From positions 310,001 to 374,000 of the forward strand of contig NZ_BQHR01000003.1 in NCBI RefSeq assembly GCF_021601625.1: a stretch of 64,000 nt of DNA, given 5' to 3'. The position numbers and the translations under genes were made by a program. The notes beneath the pieces were generated by a model. It did not search any database, was not told the DNA's origin, and was given only the letters and a program-made list of their open reading frames with translations. Of this stretch, positions 10,561 to 19,513 are shown piece after piece (the stretch's first letter is position 1; every line of letters starts with the position of its first letter). The stretch comes from Pseudomonas paraglycinae. Lineage in GTDB: Bacteria > Pseudomonadota > Gammaproteobacteria > Pseudomonadales > Pseudomonadaceae.

Positions 10561-10594
10561 AAAAAAGGGATCGCTCACCGCGATCCCTTTTTTT
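10561..10594. terminator. Bidirectional rho-independent terminator between betT and cbcV
   Basis: The stem GGGATCGC / GCGATCCC has a five-base loop, flanked by six As on the left and seven Ts on the right. It therefore works in both directions for the convergent betT and cbcXWV transcripts. Confidence 0.9.
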
Positions 10595-10603
10595 CATCCC
10601 GCC

Positions 10604-11782
10604 TTACCCCAGGTTCTTGCCGAGCAGCGCGTGATACAGCTCGCTGTCCCCAAGAATCCCCACCACATGGTTGTTGTCGTGCAGCACCAGTTTGTTGCCG
10701 GTCTGGTAACGGATCTGCAAGGCGTCGCGCATGCCGATGTTCGAGTCCACCAGCGTCGGTTTGCGCTCCAGCCCTTCCACGGCTTGCCCCGGTGCCCAGT
10801 TCTGCAGGTTCAGCACCGAACCGTTCTGCCGCGCACCCTTGATGGTGTTGCCTTCGGCCAGATCCAGCCACGAGTCGCCACCCGGATCCAGGCACACTGA
10901 ACCGTTGATGCGTTTGCAGTTGTCCAGGGTGCGCATCAGGCTGCGACCGCACAGCACGTTCAGCGGGTTGGTGTGGGCGACGAAGGTGCGCACGTAATCG
11001 TCCGCCGGGTTGAGCACGATCTCTTCCGGCACGCTGTACTGGATGATCCGGCCGTCTTTCATGATCGCGATGCGGCTACCGAGTTTCAGCGCCTCGTCGA
11101 GGTCGTGGCTCACGAACACGATGGTCTTGCTCAGCTTGCGTTGCAGTTCCAGCAGTTCATCCTGCAGGCCCTGACGGATCAGCGGGTCGAGGGCCGAGAA
11201 CGGTTCGTCCATCAGCAGAATGTCGGCGTCCATCGCCAGCGCGCGGGCCAGGCCGACACGCTGCTGCATGCCGCCGGACAGCTCGTCGGGCTTCTTGTTG
11301 CGCCATTGGGTCAGGCCCACCAGTTCGAGTTTTTCATCGACCAGCTTGCGCCGTTCCTTCTCCGGGCGACCCTGCATTTCCAGACCGAAACTGATGTTCT
11401 CGCGCACCGTCAGCCACGGCATCAGAGCGAACTTCTGGAACACCATGGCGATGCGTTTGGTGCGCATCATTTTCAGCTCGGCCGGGGTGCAGGAGGCGAT
11501 GTCGATCTGCTTGCCTTCGTGTTCGACGAACAGCTTGCCGCGGCTCACGGTGTTGAGGCCGTTGATGCAGCGCAGCAGGCTCGACTTGCCGGAGCCGGAG
11601 AGGCCCATCAGCACGCAGATTTCGCCTTTGTTGATGTCCAGGCTGGCCTTTTCAACGCCAACGATCTGCCCGGTCTTTTTCAGGATCTCACTGCGGGTCA
11701 GGCCTTGATCGAGAAGTTTCAGTGCTTCGCGCGGATCCCTGGTGAAGATCACGTCAACGTTATCGAAGCGAATTATGCTCAT
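10604..11782 (-). CDS. cbcV: Choline/betaine/carnitine ABC transporter ATP-binding protein
   Basis: ATPase subunit (ProV/OpuAA-like, 392 residues) of the quaternary-amine importer. Walker A is GLSGSGKSS (about residue 60), the ABC signature is LSGGMQQRVGLARA, Walker B is ILLMDEPFSALDP, and the H-loop is FVSHDLDEA. A C-terminal region of about 110 residues is placed like the CBS domains of ProV/OpuA, which sense ionic strength in relatives. The ATG overlaps the cbcW stop by four bases (ATGA). In P. aeruginosa the core transporter takes choline, betaine and carnitine through different binding proteins (CbcX, CaiX, BetX). Confidence 0.94.
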   Translation of the reverse strand: MSIIRFDNVDVIFTRDPREALKLLDQGLTRSEILKKTGQIVGVEKASLDINKGEICVLMGLSGSGKSSLLRCINGLNTVSRGKLFVEHEGKQIDIASCTPAELKMMRTKRIAMVFQKFALMPWLTVRENISFGLEMQGRPEKERRKLVDEKLELVGLTQWRNKKPDELSGGMQQRVGLARALAMDADILLMDEPFSALDPLIRQGLQDELLELQRKLSKTIVFVSHDLDEALKLGSRIAIMKDGRIIQYSVPEEIVLNPADDYVRTFVAHTNPLNVLCGRSLMRTLDNCKRINGSVCLDPGGDSWLDLAEGNTIKGARQNGSVLNLQNWAPGQAVEGLERKPTLVDSNIGMRDALQIRYQTGNKLVLHDNNHVVGILGDSELYHALLGKNLG

Positions 11783-12624
11783 GCGTCACCCCCTACTTTG
11801 GCGTCGGGTTGTTTGCAGATACGGTCGAGCATGATCGCCAGCAGTACGATCGCCAGGCCCGCTTCGAAGCCCAGGGCGATATCAGCAGTGTTCAGTGCGT
11901 TGACCACCGGTTTGCCGAGTCCGTCGGCGCCCACCAGTGCCGCGATCACCACCATCGACAGCGACAGCATGATGCACTGGGTGATGCCGGCCGCGATGCT
12001 CGGCATGGCGTGAGGCAGTTCGATCCGTGAAAGCAGTTGGCGACGCGAGCAGCCGAAGGCCTTGCCGGCGTCCATCAGTTCTTGCGGGACATCGCGGATG
12101 CCCAGGTAGGTCAGGCGGATCGGCGCGGCGATGGCGAACACCACCGTCGAGATCAGGCCCGGCACCACACCCAGCCCGAAGAGGGTCAGGGTAGGAATGA
12201 GGTAAACGAAGGTCGGTACGGTCTGCATCAGATCGAGTACCGGCCTCATCAAAGTGTAGAACATCGGTTTGTGCGCGGCGACGATGCCCAGCGGCACGCC
12301 AATGACCACGCAGACCAGGGTCGCGAACATGACCTGGGCGAGGGTTTCCATGGTTTCCTGCCAGTACCCCAGGTTGAGGATCAGCAGAAAGGAGGCTACC
12401 ACGAACGCGGTCAGGCCCCATTTGCGTTGAATGAAGTGGGCCAGCAGGGCGATGAGGCCGATCAGCACCAGCGGGTTGAACCAGGTCAGCGCAAACGTCA
12501 CGCCGTGGATCATCGTTTCCAGTGTCACGGCGATTGCGTCGAAGGTGTTGGCGCCGTGTTGCGTCAACCATTCAACGAAGCCCGCGATGTACTGGCCTAA
12601 AGGGATTTTCTGATCAATCAGCAT
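11779..12624 (-). CDS. cbcW: Choline/betaine/carnitine ABC transporter permease
   Basis: ProW-type inner-membrane permease with several hydrophobic helices. The EAA loop region is GKAFGCSRRQLLSRIELPHAM (21 residues in family form, here cited by position about 185-205). I prefer the ATG at 12624 (MLIDQKIPLGQY, 281 residues) because it matches the Pseudomonas CbcW N-terminus as I recall it. An ATG six codons upstream (12642) is also possible, and neither has a clear Shine-Dalgarno. It sits between cbcX (68 bases upstream from the preferred start) and cbcV (4-base overlap). Confidence 0.92.
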   Translation of the reverse strand: MLIDQKIPLGQYIAGFVEWLTQHGANTFDAIAVTLETMIHGVTFALTWFNPLVLIGLIALLAHFIQRKWGLTAFVVASFLLILNLGYWQETMETLAQVMFATLVCVVIGVPLGIVAAHKPMFYTLMRPVLDLMQTVPTFVYLIPTLTLFGLGVVPGLISTVVFAIAAPIRLTYLGIRDVPQELMDAGKAFGCSRRQLLSRIELPHAMPSIAAGITQCIMLSLSMVVIAALVGADGLGKPVVNALNTADIALGFEAGLAIVLLAIMLDRICKQPDAKVGGDA

Positions 12625-12691
12625 GGTAGTGAACGTCCGCATGCAAGGAAATAAACAGCCCGGACGGGACTAGCCCGCCCGGCATAAGCGA

Positions 12692-13639
12692 TTACTGGGC
12701 AATCTTGGCTTTCACGGCCTCCAGGCCAGGTTTACCGTCAATGGTGGTCACGCCAGCGAGCCAGGTATCGAGCACCTGTGGATTCTTTTTCAGCCAGGCC
12801 TTGGCGGCCGCGTCAGGCTTCATCTTGTCGTCCAGGATGTTGCCCATCAGTTCGCTTTCCATGTCGACGGTGAACTCCAGGTTTTTCAGCAGCTGGCCTA
12901 CGTTGCTGCATTCCTCGGCGTAGCCCTTGCGGGTGTTGGTCGCCACGGTGGCGGCGCCGAAATCCGGGCCGAAGAAGTCATCGCCGCCGGTCAGGTACTG
13001 AATCTTGAAGCGCTTGTTCATCGGGTGCGGCGCCCAGCCGAGGAACACCACGGCGGTGTCGCGTTTCTGCGCGCGGTCGACCTGCGACAGCATGCCCGCC
13101 TCGCTGGATTCGACGACCTTGAAGCCGGCGTCTTTCAGGCCGAAGGCGTTCTTGTCGATCATGCTCTGGATCAGACGGTTGCCGTCGTTGCCCGGCTCGA
13201 TCCCGTAGATCTTGCCGTCGAGTTCTTTCTTGAATTTGGCGATGTCGGCGAAGTCGTGCAGACCCTTGTCATACAAGGCTTGCGGAACGGCGAGGGTGTA
13301 CTTGGCGCCCTTGAGGTTGGTGCGCACGGTTTCCACGGTGCCGGCGTCGCGGTAGGCCTTGATGTCGTTTTCCATGGTCGGCATCCAGTTGCCGAGGAAC
13401 ACGTCCATGTTCTTGCCGTCGGCCAGCGACTTGTAGGTCACGGGGACGGAAATCATGGTGGTCTTGGTCTTGTAGCCGAGGGCCTGAAGCACGACGGAGG
13501 TGGTGGCGGTTGTCGCGGTGATGTCGGTCCAGCCGACATCGGAGAAGTTCACGGTACTGCACTGCGCCGGTTCTGCGGCTTGAGCCAGTAACGGCAGACT
13601 CAGCATGGCGGCCAACAACAACGACGGGGAACCTTTCAT
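12692..13639 (-). CDS. cbcX: Choline-binding periplasmic protein of the Cbc transporter
   Basis: Periplasmic substrate-binding protein of the ProX/OpuAC class (315 residues). The signal peptide MKGSPSLLLAAMLSLPLLAQA has a likely cleavage before AEP. The ligand-box aromatic residues of the family are visible in DVGWTDITATT, FLGNWMPTM and FLGWAPHPMN. AAGGAG precedes the ATG; an upstream in-frame ATG at 13765 would add an implausible leader. It is the first gene of cbcXWV, and its upstream region (13640-14073) is shared with divergent sdaB and carries a candidate GbdR site. Confidence 0.95.
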   Translation of the reverse strand: MKGSPSLLLAAMLSLPLLAQAAEPAQCSTVNFSDVGWTDITATTATTSVVLQALGYKTKTTMISVPVTYKSLADGKNMDVFLGNWMPTMENDIKAYRDAGTVETVRTNLKGAKYTLAVPQALYDKGLHDFADIAKFKKELDGKIYGIEPGNDGNRLIQSMIDKNAFGLKDAGFKVVESSEAGMLSQVDRAQKRDTAVVFLGWAPHPMNKRFKIQYLTGGDDFFGPDFGAATVATNTRKGYAEECSNVGQLLKNLEFTVDMESELMGNILDDKMKPDAAAKAWLKKNPQVLDTWLAGVTTIDGKPGLEAVKAKIAQ

Positions 13640-13797
13640 GAATGGACTCCTTGGTGTTTTTTTTGGCAGTGTTCCGATTGGACCACCGCACTTATGGGTT
13701 GCGGTTGGATGGCGTTCTGGAGACAGCTCTACCGCAGCGCCTTGCAATCGAGTCGATACGATCATGTACCAGTGAAAATCTGACGCCTACAGGGTGC

Positions 13798-13830
13798 GTC
13801 GTATCCAGTACAGGGATGGTCGCATCCAGT
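13798..13830. promoter_or_regulatory. Candidate GbdR operator: 21-bp-spaced direct repeats
   Basis: GTCGTATCCAGT at 13798-13809 and GTCGCATCCAGT at 13819-13830 match at 11 of 12 positions with a pitch of 21 bp, two helical turns. That is typical of AraC-family tandem half-sites. It lies about 160 bases upstream of cbcX and 245 bases upstream of sdaB, both known GbdR targets in P. aeruginosa. Assignment to GbdR is inference. Confidence 0.6.
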
Positions 13831-14073
13831 GTCAGTGACGTCGTTTACAGCTTTTTTCTGCCCTGTCTGGCCATCTGAACCGCATAAAAACGGCGAAAAC
13901 ACGGGCTGAAACCGGCACGGCGTTAGTGGGCATGAGTACGTCGGTGTCAGACGCCGAACGACCCGGGAAAAGCCCGATGATGCGGGCATTCCGGCGGATC
14001 GCAGCTTGAGCGTAGCAGCTCCGCCAGCGGGCGCTTCACGCCCCGGACCGGCACTCTCAGGAGCTCTGCAGCA

Positions 14074-15450
14074 ATGGCTATCAGCGTTTTCGACCTGTTC
14101 AAAATCGGCATTGGCCCTTCCAGTTCCCACACCGTCGGGCCCATGCGCGCCGCGGCCCTGTTCGTCGAGTCGTTGCGCGACAAACATCTACTGGAGCAGG
14201 TGCGCCGCATCGAGGTGCAGCTGTTCGGTTCGCTGTCGGCCACCGGGGTCGGTCACGGCAGCGACAACGCGGTGATCATGGGCCTGATGGGCGAGTGGCC
14301 GGACGCGATCGACCCGTCGCAGATCGGCCCGCGGATCCAGGCCTTGCGTGAAACCCACACGCTGTTGCTCGACGGTCGTTTGTCGGTGCCCTTTATATGG
14401 GGCCGCGACATGCGCCTGATCGACGAGAACCTGCCGTTCCACCCCAACGCCATGACCCTGGTTGCCGAAGGCGATCACGGCGAGCTGCATCGCGACACCT
14501 ACTATTCGGTCGGCGGCGGTTTTGTGGTGGACGAGGCGCAAGCCTCCAGCGGTGTGGTGGATCTGGATCGCACCGAGTTGCCTTACGATTTTTCCAGCGC
14601 GGTGGAATTGCTGGAACTGTGCAAGACCCACAACCTGCGCGTGGCCGAACTGATGATGGCCAACGAGAAGGTCTGGCGCAGCGAAGAGGAAATCCGCGCC
14701 GGCCTGATGAAACTCTGGCGGGCGATGCAGGATTGCGTCGAGCAGGGCCTCAAGCACGAAGGCATCCTGCCCGGCGGCCTCAACGTGCGCCGCCGCGCGG
14801 CGAAGTTGCACCGCAGTCTTCAGGAATTGAACAAGCCCAATGTGATCGGCTCGACCCTCAGCGCGATGGAGTGGGTCAACCTGTTCGCCCTGGCGGTGAA
14901 CGAGGAAAACGCTGCTGGCGGACGCATGGTAACGGCGCCCACCAATGGCGCGGCGGGGATCATTCCGGCGGTGCTGCATTACTTCATGAAATTCAGCGAG
15001 GCGGTGACCGACGCCAACGTGGTCGATTACTTCCTCGGGGCGGCGGCGGTGGGGATTCTGTGCAAGAAGAACGCTTCGATTTCCGGCGCTGAAGTCGGCT
15101 GTCAGGGTGAAGTCGGTTCGGCCTGCGCAATGGCGGCGGCAGGGCTGGCGGAAATCCTCGGTGCGAGCCCTGAGCAGTTGTGCAACGCGGCGGAAATCGG
15201 CCTGGAACACAACCTCGGTCTGACCTGCGATCCGGTGGGTGGCCTGGTGCAAGTGCCGTGCATCGAGCGCAATGCGATTGCGGCGGTGAAGGCGATCAAC
15301 GCGGCGCAGATGGCCTTGCGTGGGGACGGTCAGCATTTTATTTCGCTGGACCGGGTGATCCGCACCATGCGCGATACCGGCGCCGACATGCATGACAAAT
15401 ATAAAGAGACATCGCGGGGCGGGTTGGCGGTCAGCGCGGTTGAATGCTGA
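14074..15450 (+). CDS. sdaB: L-serine ammonia-lyase (iron-sulfur L-serine dehydratase)
   Basis: Single-chain [4Fe-4S] serine dehydratase, 458 residues, converting L-serine to pyruvate and ammonia. The N-terminal substrate loop [13 protein letters not shown] is at residues 12-24. The C-terminal half holds cysteines for the cluster ([16 protein letters not shown] and [18 protein letters not shown]). The tail motif [18 protein letters not shown] is family-typical. The start is preceded by CAGGAG. Lying between cbcXWV and gbdR, it drains serine made from glycine at the end of betaine breakdown. Confidence 0.96.
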   Translation: MAISVFDLFKIGIGPSSSHTVGPMRAAALFVESLRDKHLLEQVRRIEVQLFGSLSATGVGHGSDNAVIMGLMGEWPDAIDPSQIGPRIQALRETHTLLLDGRLSVPFIWGRDMRLIDENLPFHPNAMTLVAEGDHGELHRDTYYSVGGGFVVDEAQASSGVVDLDRTELPYDFSSAVELLELCKTHNLRVAELMMANEKVWRSEEEIRAGLMKLWRAMQDCVEQGLKHEGILPGGLNVRRRAAKLHRSLQELNKPNVIGSTLSAMEWVNLFALAVNEENAAGGRMVTAPTNGAAGIIPAVLHYFMKFSEAVTDANVVDYFLGAAAVGILCKKNASISGAEVGCQGEVGSACAMAAAGLAEILGASPEQLCNAAEIGLEHNLGLTCDPVGGLVQVPCIERNAIAAVKAINAAQMALRGDGQHFISLDRVIRTMRDTGADMHDKYKETSRGGLAVSAVEC

Positions 15451-15508
15451 TTCCTTCGATAACCTCGGACCAGTCAAAACTGCGCACCAAGTGAGCATTG
15501 GCAATAAA

Positions 15509-15529
15509 ACGCGCCACCTTTTGGCGCGT
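15509..15529 (+). terminator. Hairpin after sdaB, weak terminator
   Basis: ACGCGCCA / TGGCGCGT stem with a short loop, 59 bases past the sdaB stop and with no T-run after it. A second perfect hairpin (AGCGCCTG / CAGGCGCT, 15560-15580) follows. Confidence 0.5.
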
Positions 15530-15783
15530 CGCTATCAGATAAGAGTCTTTCCCACCTCCAGCGCCTGATTTGCAGGCGCTACCGTCCGTCACCCGTGCCT
15601 GCGGTGACACTGTAGGACAATCGCGCGCAGGCCAGTTCCCACAAGTGCTACCGATTTGCTCACACGCTCCGGGGCAGGGCTTTCGCGGCCGCTGATGGCA
15701 CTTCGAATTACCTCTCGTTGGAGCGCTTGTATAGACGCGTCGCGACGTCGTTTTCAGGAGTTATTGAACAGCCATTCAATTTT

Positions 15784-15799
15784 AGGCATGGCAATTGCT
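15784..15799 (+). promoter_or_regulatory. Sigma-54-like promoter of gbdR
   Basis: AGGCATGGCAATTGCT has GG at 15785-15786 and GC at 15797-15798 with exactly ten bases between, and a full TTGCT -12 box. The -24 box is AGGCAT against the consensus TGGCAC. The predicted start near 15810 gives a leader of about 85 bases. A sigma-54/NtrC/CbrB-dependent gbdR promoter is known in P. aeruginosa. The remainder of the 445-base gap shows no gene. Confidence 0.65.
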
Positions 15800-15895
15800 C
15801 TGTCATAACAAAGCCCGTCTCACGCAAGAGAACGATGGCAATAACAAGAGCCTCCGCCTGAGGCCATCACCCGCTTTGTGTGAGGAGATACCGCG

Positions 15896-16999
15896 ATGAC
15901 GTCGTTCAACTCCGGGGCTCAACCCCAGAACCGTGCGCCTCAATCCATCGGCTTTCTGCTGCTGGACAATTTCACGCTGATTTCCCTGGCATCCGCAGTC
16001 GAACCCCTGCGCATGGCCAACCAGTTGTCCGGTCGCGAGCTGTATCGCTGGACCACCCTCACTGTCGATGGCGGCCAGGTCTGGGCCAGTGACGGTCTGC
16101 AGATCACCCCCGACGCCTCCATGCACAAAGCCCCGGCCCTCGACACCGTTATCGTGTGCGGCGGGATCGGCATTCAGCGCACCGTTACCCGTGAACACGT
16201 CTCGTGGCTGCAAAGCCAGGCGCGTCAGTCCCGTCGCCTCGGCGCCGTGTGCACCGGCAGCTGGGCCCTGGCCTGCGCCGGCCTGCTCGACGGCTTCGAT
16301 TGCAGCGTGCACTGGGAATGTCTGGCGGCGATGCAGGAAGCTTTCCCGCGCGTTGCGATGAGCACCCGGCTGTTCACCCTCGACCGTAACCGTTTCACCA
16401 GCTCCGGCGGCACCGCGCCGCTGGACATGATGCTGCACCTGATCAGCCGCGATCACGGCCGTGAACTGTCCGCCGCGATCTCGGAAATGTTCGTCTACGA
16501 ACGTATCCGCAACGAGCAGGATCACCAGCGTGTGCCGCTCAAGCACATGCTCGGCACCAACCAGCCGAAATTGCAGGAAATCGTCGCGCTGATGGAAGCC
16601 AACCTGGAAGAGCCGATCGACCTCGACGAACTGGCGGTGTACGTCGCCGTGTCCCGTCGTCAGCTCGAGCGCCTGTTCCAGAAATACCTGCATTGCTCGC
16701 CGTCGCGCTACTACCTCAAGCTGCGCCTGATCCGCGCGCGACAACTGCTGAAGCAGACGCCGATGTCGATCATCGAAGTGGCGTCGGTCTGCGGGTTCGT
16801 GTCGACACCGCACTTCTCCAAGTGCTACCGCGAATACTTCGGCATTCCGCCGCGTGACGAGCGCGTCGGCTCCAACACCACCCAGCAGGTGGCGATGATG
16901 CCGCTGCCGCAGGCCATCGTGATGTCGCCGTTGTCCGGGCCGATGTCGGCGTTGAGCCAGGCACGCAACGAGTCGACCTTCGCCAGCGTGCGCCTCTAA
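15896..16999 (+). CDS. gbdR: AraC/GlxA-family activator of betaine catabolism
   Basis: A 367-residue regulator with an N-terminal DJ-1/PfpI-like (class I amidotransferase fold) sensor domain (about residues 18-200). Its C-terminal AraC HTH pair (about 235-330) includes LDELAVYVAVSRRQLERLFQ and IEVASVCGFVSTPHFSKCYR. In P. aeruginosa GbdR responds to glycine betaine and dimethylglycine and activates gbc, dgc, sox, cbc and sdaB genes. AGGAG lies upstream of the ATG. Position next to sdaB and cbcXWV is as in P. aeruginosa. Confidence 0.94.
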   Translation: MTSFNSGAQPQNRAPQSIGFLLLDNFTLISLASAVEPLRMANQLSGRELYRWTTLTVDGGQVWASDGLQITPDASMHKAPALDTVIVCGGIGIQRTVTREHVSWLQSQARQSRRLGAVCTGSWALACAGLLDGFDCSVHWECLAAMQEAFPRVAMSTRLFTLDRNRFTSSGGTAPLDMMLHLISRDHGRELSAAISEMFVYERIRNEQDHQRVPLKHMLGTNQPKLQEIVALMEANLEEPIDLDELAVYVAVSRRQLERLFQKYLHCSPSRYYLKLRLIRARQLLKQTPMSIIEVASVCGFVSTPHFSKCYREYFGIPPRDERVGSNTTQQVAMMPLPQAIVMSPLSGPMSALSQARNESTFASVRL

Positions 17000-17003
17000 A
17001 ACG

Positions 17004-17066
17004 AAAGATCGCAGCCTGCGACAGCGCCTTCAGGAAGGGCACTGTCGCAGGCTGCGATCTTTTTTT
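17004..17066. terminator. Long palindromic terminator between gbdR and the converging small gene
   Basis: The arms AAAGATCGCAGCCTGCGACAG and its complement are cited by position (17004-17024 and 17043-17063), and a T-run follows. The arm sequence (GATCGCAGCCTGCGACAG) is a recurrent Pseudomonas intergenic palindrome. It serves gbdR on the plus strand and probably the converging gene at 17077. Confidence 0.85.
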
Positions 17067-17076
17067 CGGTCAGATG

Positions 17077-17337
17077 TCAGGCGCGGGTTTGCTGATACTG
17101 CGCCAGGGCCGGCAGCAACTGCTTGTCGATGGCTTCGCGCACGGTCGGCTGAATGCTCGCGCTGCTGGTGTACATCTGCTTGACCATGGTGCGCAGCGTG
17201 TTGGCCCGCACATCGTCCAGACCCCGCACCGCGCACTCGCAGGCCTGCTGGGCAGTGGAGCCCGACGGTACTTCGAATCCCAACGACTTGAGCTGGCCCA
17301 ACAGGTCTTCCTGATCGATCAAATCGGCATACATCAT
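17077..17337 (-). CDS. Small conserved hypothetical protein
   Basis: An 86-residue soluble protein (MMYADLIDQEDLLGQLKSLG...). No membrane segment or signal is visible. It is rich in Gln, Ala and Leu and mostly helical by eye, with two Cys in STAQQACECAVRG. AAGAAGGA precedes two adjacent ATGs (17337 and 17334). I do not recognise the family. A similar small gene follows gbdR in P. aeruginosa by position. It is not an obvious member of the catabolic pathway. Confidence 0.7.
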   Translation of the reverse strand: MMYADLIDQEDLLGQLKSLGFEVPSGSTAQQACECAVRGLDDVRANTLRTMVKQMYTSSASIQPTVREAIDKQLLPALAQYQQTRA

Positions 17338-17548
17338 GACGCGAATCCTTCTTCGGCAACGGAGGTCGTGGCTCGATTCTGGTAGGCCTGCCCAGGCACG
17401 GCAAGGGCGATTTGTCGCAGTGGCCGCGACAACTATGAACAGGTCGTTTTCGGCTAACTCGCCGTCAAGGGGAGTGGGCACACTGGCCTCAGCTTGCTTC
17501 ACGAAGGTTTGGTCACCCTCGCCACGGCAGCTCCTCAACAGTACCCTC

Positions 17549-17586
17549 GCCCCGATCCTGTCACGGCTTGTATCGGGGCTTTTTTT
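17549..17586 (+). terminator. Strong plus-strand terminator without an obvious gene upstream
   Basis: GCCCCGAT / ATCGGGGC stem, 15-base loop, then seven Ts on the plus strand. Both flanking genes are on the minus strand, so it would end a transcript starting somewhere in 17338-17540. Nothing else is seen in that gap of 273 bases. Confidence 0.8.
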
Positions 17587-17610
17587 GCCTGCGAATTACG
17601 ATGATGCGGT

Positions 17611-18774
17611 CTAGCGTTGCAACACCAGAATCCGCGACAGCAACTCGTCTCGGTCGATGTAGCAGCCCTGGAAATGCCGGGCCCCGGTGGTCGGGTCGAA
17701 CGCATTGCGCGCGTGCAGGGTGCGGCGGTTGTCGAAGCACCACAGCTCGCCCGGATTGAGTCGTTGCATGACCCGGAAACGTGGCTCGCGGGTCATGGCG
17801 ATGAAGCGCCGGTAAGCGCGATACAGCAAGGGCATTTGCTCCACAGACGTGTCGAACGCCCCGCGCAGAAAGTTGGCCATGCGGATTTCTGCGACCCGGC
17901 CCAACGCGTCCGGGGCGATGATCGGCGCCAGGCAGCGATAATCGCTGTGGCGGTCCTTGTTGCGAAACTCCACCGGGATCTCGCACAGCGCCTGAAACGA
18001 CGCGGGGTCTTCCTGACGCAACGCTTCGGCAATCGCAAAACCGTCGACGAAAATGCTCTCGCCACCCTCGGCGTCGTTCACCAGACAATGCAGAAATTGC
18101 AGCCCCGGTTGCAGCTCGCGGGTCGGCAGATCCGTGTGCAATGGCAGGTTGAAAGCGGTGTAGGCATTGCTGTCGGCATCGGCCTTGGATTGCACGTTGA
18201 ACAGCACGCCGAAGTTGCTCTCGCGGATGAACGAAATGCGCTGGGCGATCAGCTTCAGCGAGCCGGGTTCGGTGGGCGCGCCACGCACCTGAGTCAGACC
18301 GATATCGCGTACTGCCAGCAACCATTGCAGCAACGCGGCGTTGTCGTTCATCAGGGCTGAGTAGTCGAACACCGGCAACTGCAAATCGCTGCGCCACAGG
18401 AAGGGTTTCGGCTTGGAGGCGAGGCGTTCGGTGCGCGATTCATCATCGTAGGCGTGGGCCCGCAGCCAGCCGGCATCGAAGCGGCTGAGGTGGCCGTCCT
18501 GCCAGTCGATGCGCAGGCAGCCATCGGTGTCGATGTGCGCGGCGGAGGGCGACAGATCCTGCGTCGCATCGACGATCTCGAACACCTGCTCGCGGGTGAC
18601 GCTGTAGACGCAGTGCGGACACGGACAGTTGTCCCGCAGCCACACGTGGTGGAACGGGCTGACGCGCCCGTCGGCCCATTCGATCAGGACGCGATCCGCC
18701 AGGTTCTGCACGCCGTTCAGCGCGCTGATCAACGGATAAGTACGGAAATCGGCAACTGCAGCGGCGGTGTGCAT
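17611..18774 (-). CDS. Gamma-butyrobetaine dioxygenase (2-oxoglutarate dependent)
   Basis: Fe(II)/2-oxoglutarate oxygenase of 387 residues that hydroxylates gamma-butyrobetaine to L-carnitine. The N-terminal DUF971-type zinc module is visible as WLRDNCPCPHCVYS (about residues 45-58). The TauD-like jelly roll has the metal HxD in LPLHTDLPTRE and the distal His in DNRRTLHARNAF. AAGGAG precedes the ATG. It is last in the caiX-cdhC-cdhA-cdhB-gbbH order, which feeds carnitine straight to CdhA. TauD/TMABA dioxygenase relatives share the fold, but context favours BBOX activity. Confidence 0.9.
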   Translation of the reverse strand: MHTAAAVADFRTYPLISALNGVQNLADRVLIEWADGRVSPFHHVWLRDNCPCPHCVYSVTREQVFEIVDATQDLSPSAAHIDTDGCLRIDWQDGHLSRFDAGWLRAHAYDDESRTERLASKPKPFLWRSDLQLPVFDYSALMNDNAALLQWLLAVRDIGLTQVRGAPTEPGSLKLIAQRISFIRESNFGVLFNVQSKADADSNAYTAFNLPLHTDLPTRELQPGLQFLHCLVNDAEGGESIFVDGFAIAEALRQEDPASFQALCEIPVEFRNKDRHSDYRCLAPIIAPDALGRVAEIRMANFLRGAFDTSVEQMPLLYRAYRRFIAMTREPRFRVMQRLNPGELWCFDNRRTLHARNAFDPTTGARHFQGCYIDRDELLSRILVLQR

Positions 18775-18798
18775 AGTGGCTCCTTGCGATGGATGAGT

Positions 18799-19275
18799 TT
18801 ACCGGGCTGGGGGCAGGGCGATGACCCGGCCGATGTAAGCCGGGGCGGGCAGGTCGGCCTGCTCGGCGACGATGGCTTGCAGACGGCCCAGGGTGTCCGG
18901 GGTAAATGGTGCGGAGCGCGGCCCGGCGAGGTCGACGTGCAACAGCATCTGTTCGTTGCCGGCCAGCTCCTTGTCACCGCCGGCCAGGTGCAGGCTGTGA
19001 TAGAGGTGCAGGCGTTTCTGATCGTGGCCGATGATCTGCGTGCGCACTTCGACTTCGGCGTCGAGCTTCACTTCGTGCAGGTAATTGAGGTGCAGTTCGA
19101 GGGTGAACAGCGAGTGACCGCTGGCTTCGCGGTTGTTGCTGTCCATGCCAAGACGATCCATCAGGGCGTCGGTGGCGTAGCTGAAAATCAGCAGATAGAA
19201 GGCGTCGCGCAGGTGGCCGTTGTAGTCGACCCAGTCGGGGATGATGCGGGTTTGGTAGGTGGTGAGGGTGGGCAT
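18799..19275 (-). CDS. cdhB: Betainyl-CoA thioesterase
   Basis: A 158-residue hotdog-fold thioesterase of the 4-hydroxybenzoyl-CoA type. The catalytic-loop pattern is PDWVDYNGHLRDAFY near residue 15, with Asp and Asn-Gly-His as in the family. In carnitine breakdown it hydrolyses betainyl-CoA to glycine betaine and CoA. The start MPTLTTYQTRIIP is chosen over an ATG twelve codons upstream, which runs into the repeat element. It lies 24 bases before gbbH and downstream of cdhA across element E2. Confidence 0.88.
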   Translation of the reverse strand: MPTLTTYQTRIIPDWVDYNGHLRDAFYLLIFSYATDALMDRLGMDSNNREASGHSLFTLELHLNYLHEVKLDAEVEVRTQIIGHDQKRLHLYHSLHLAGGDKELAGNEQMLLHVDLAGPRSAPFTPDTLGRLQAIVAEQADLPAPAYIGRVIALPPAR

Positions 19276-19317
19276 GATTGGGTTCCGCTGGAAGTTGGTG
19301 TTCAAGATCAAAAGCTA

Positions 19318-19491
19318 CCCCCTCACCCCAGCCCTCTCCCTCAGGGAGAGGGGGAAAGGGAGCCGATCTTCAAGCTTTTCGAGAGCTGAGTTCGACTTGG
19401 GATTTTCAGGTCGGCGTAGCTCGTACATTCACCGCGGTCAGTCCCCTCTCCCCTTGGGCGGTCCGACGTTTCGGGAGGGTTAGGGTGAGGG
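19318..19491. repeat. Nested palindromic element E2 (MITE/REPIN-like)
   Basis: Inverted ends CCCTCACCCCAGCCCTCTCC and GGGTTAGGGTGAGGG; the right arm is interrupted by about a dozen foreign bases (TTGGGCGGTCCGACGTTTC). The inner text GTCGGCGTAGCTCG is shared with the element at 56817. It separates cdhA from cdhB inside the carnitine operon. Confidence 0.75.
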
Positions 19492-19513
19492 CAGCGGTCT
19501 CAAGCCAGACACA

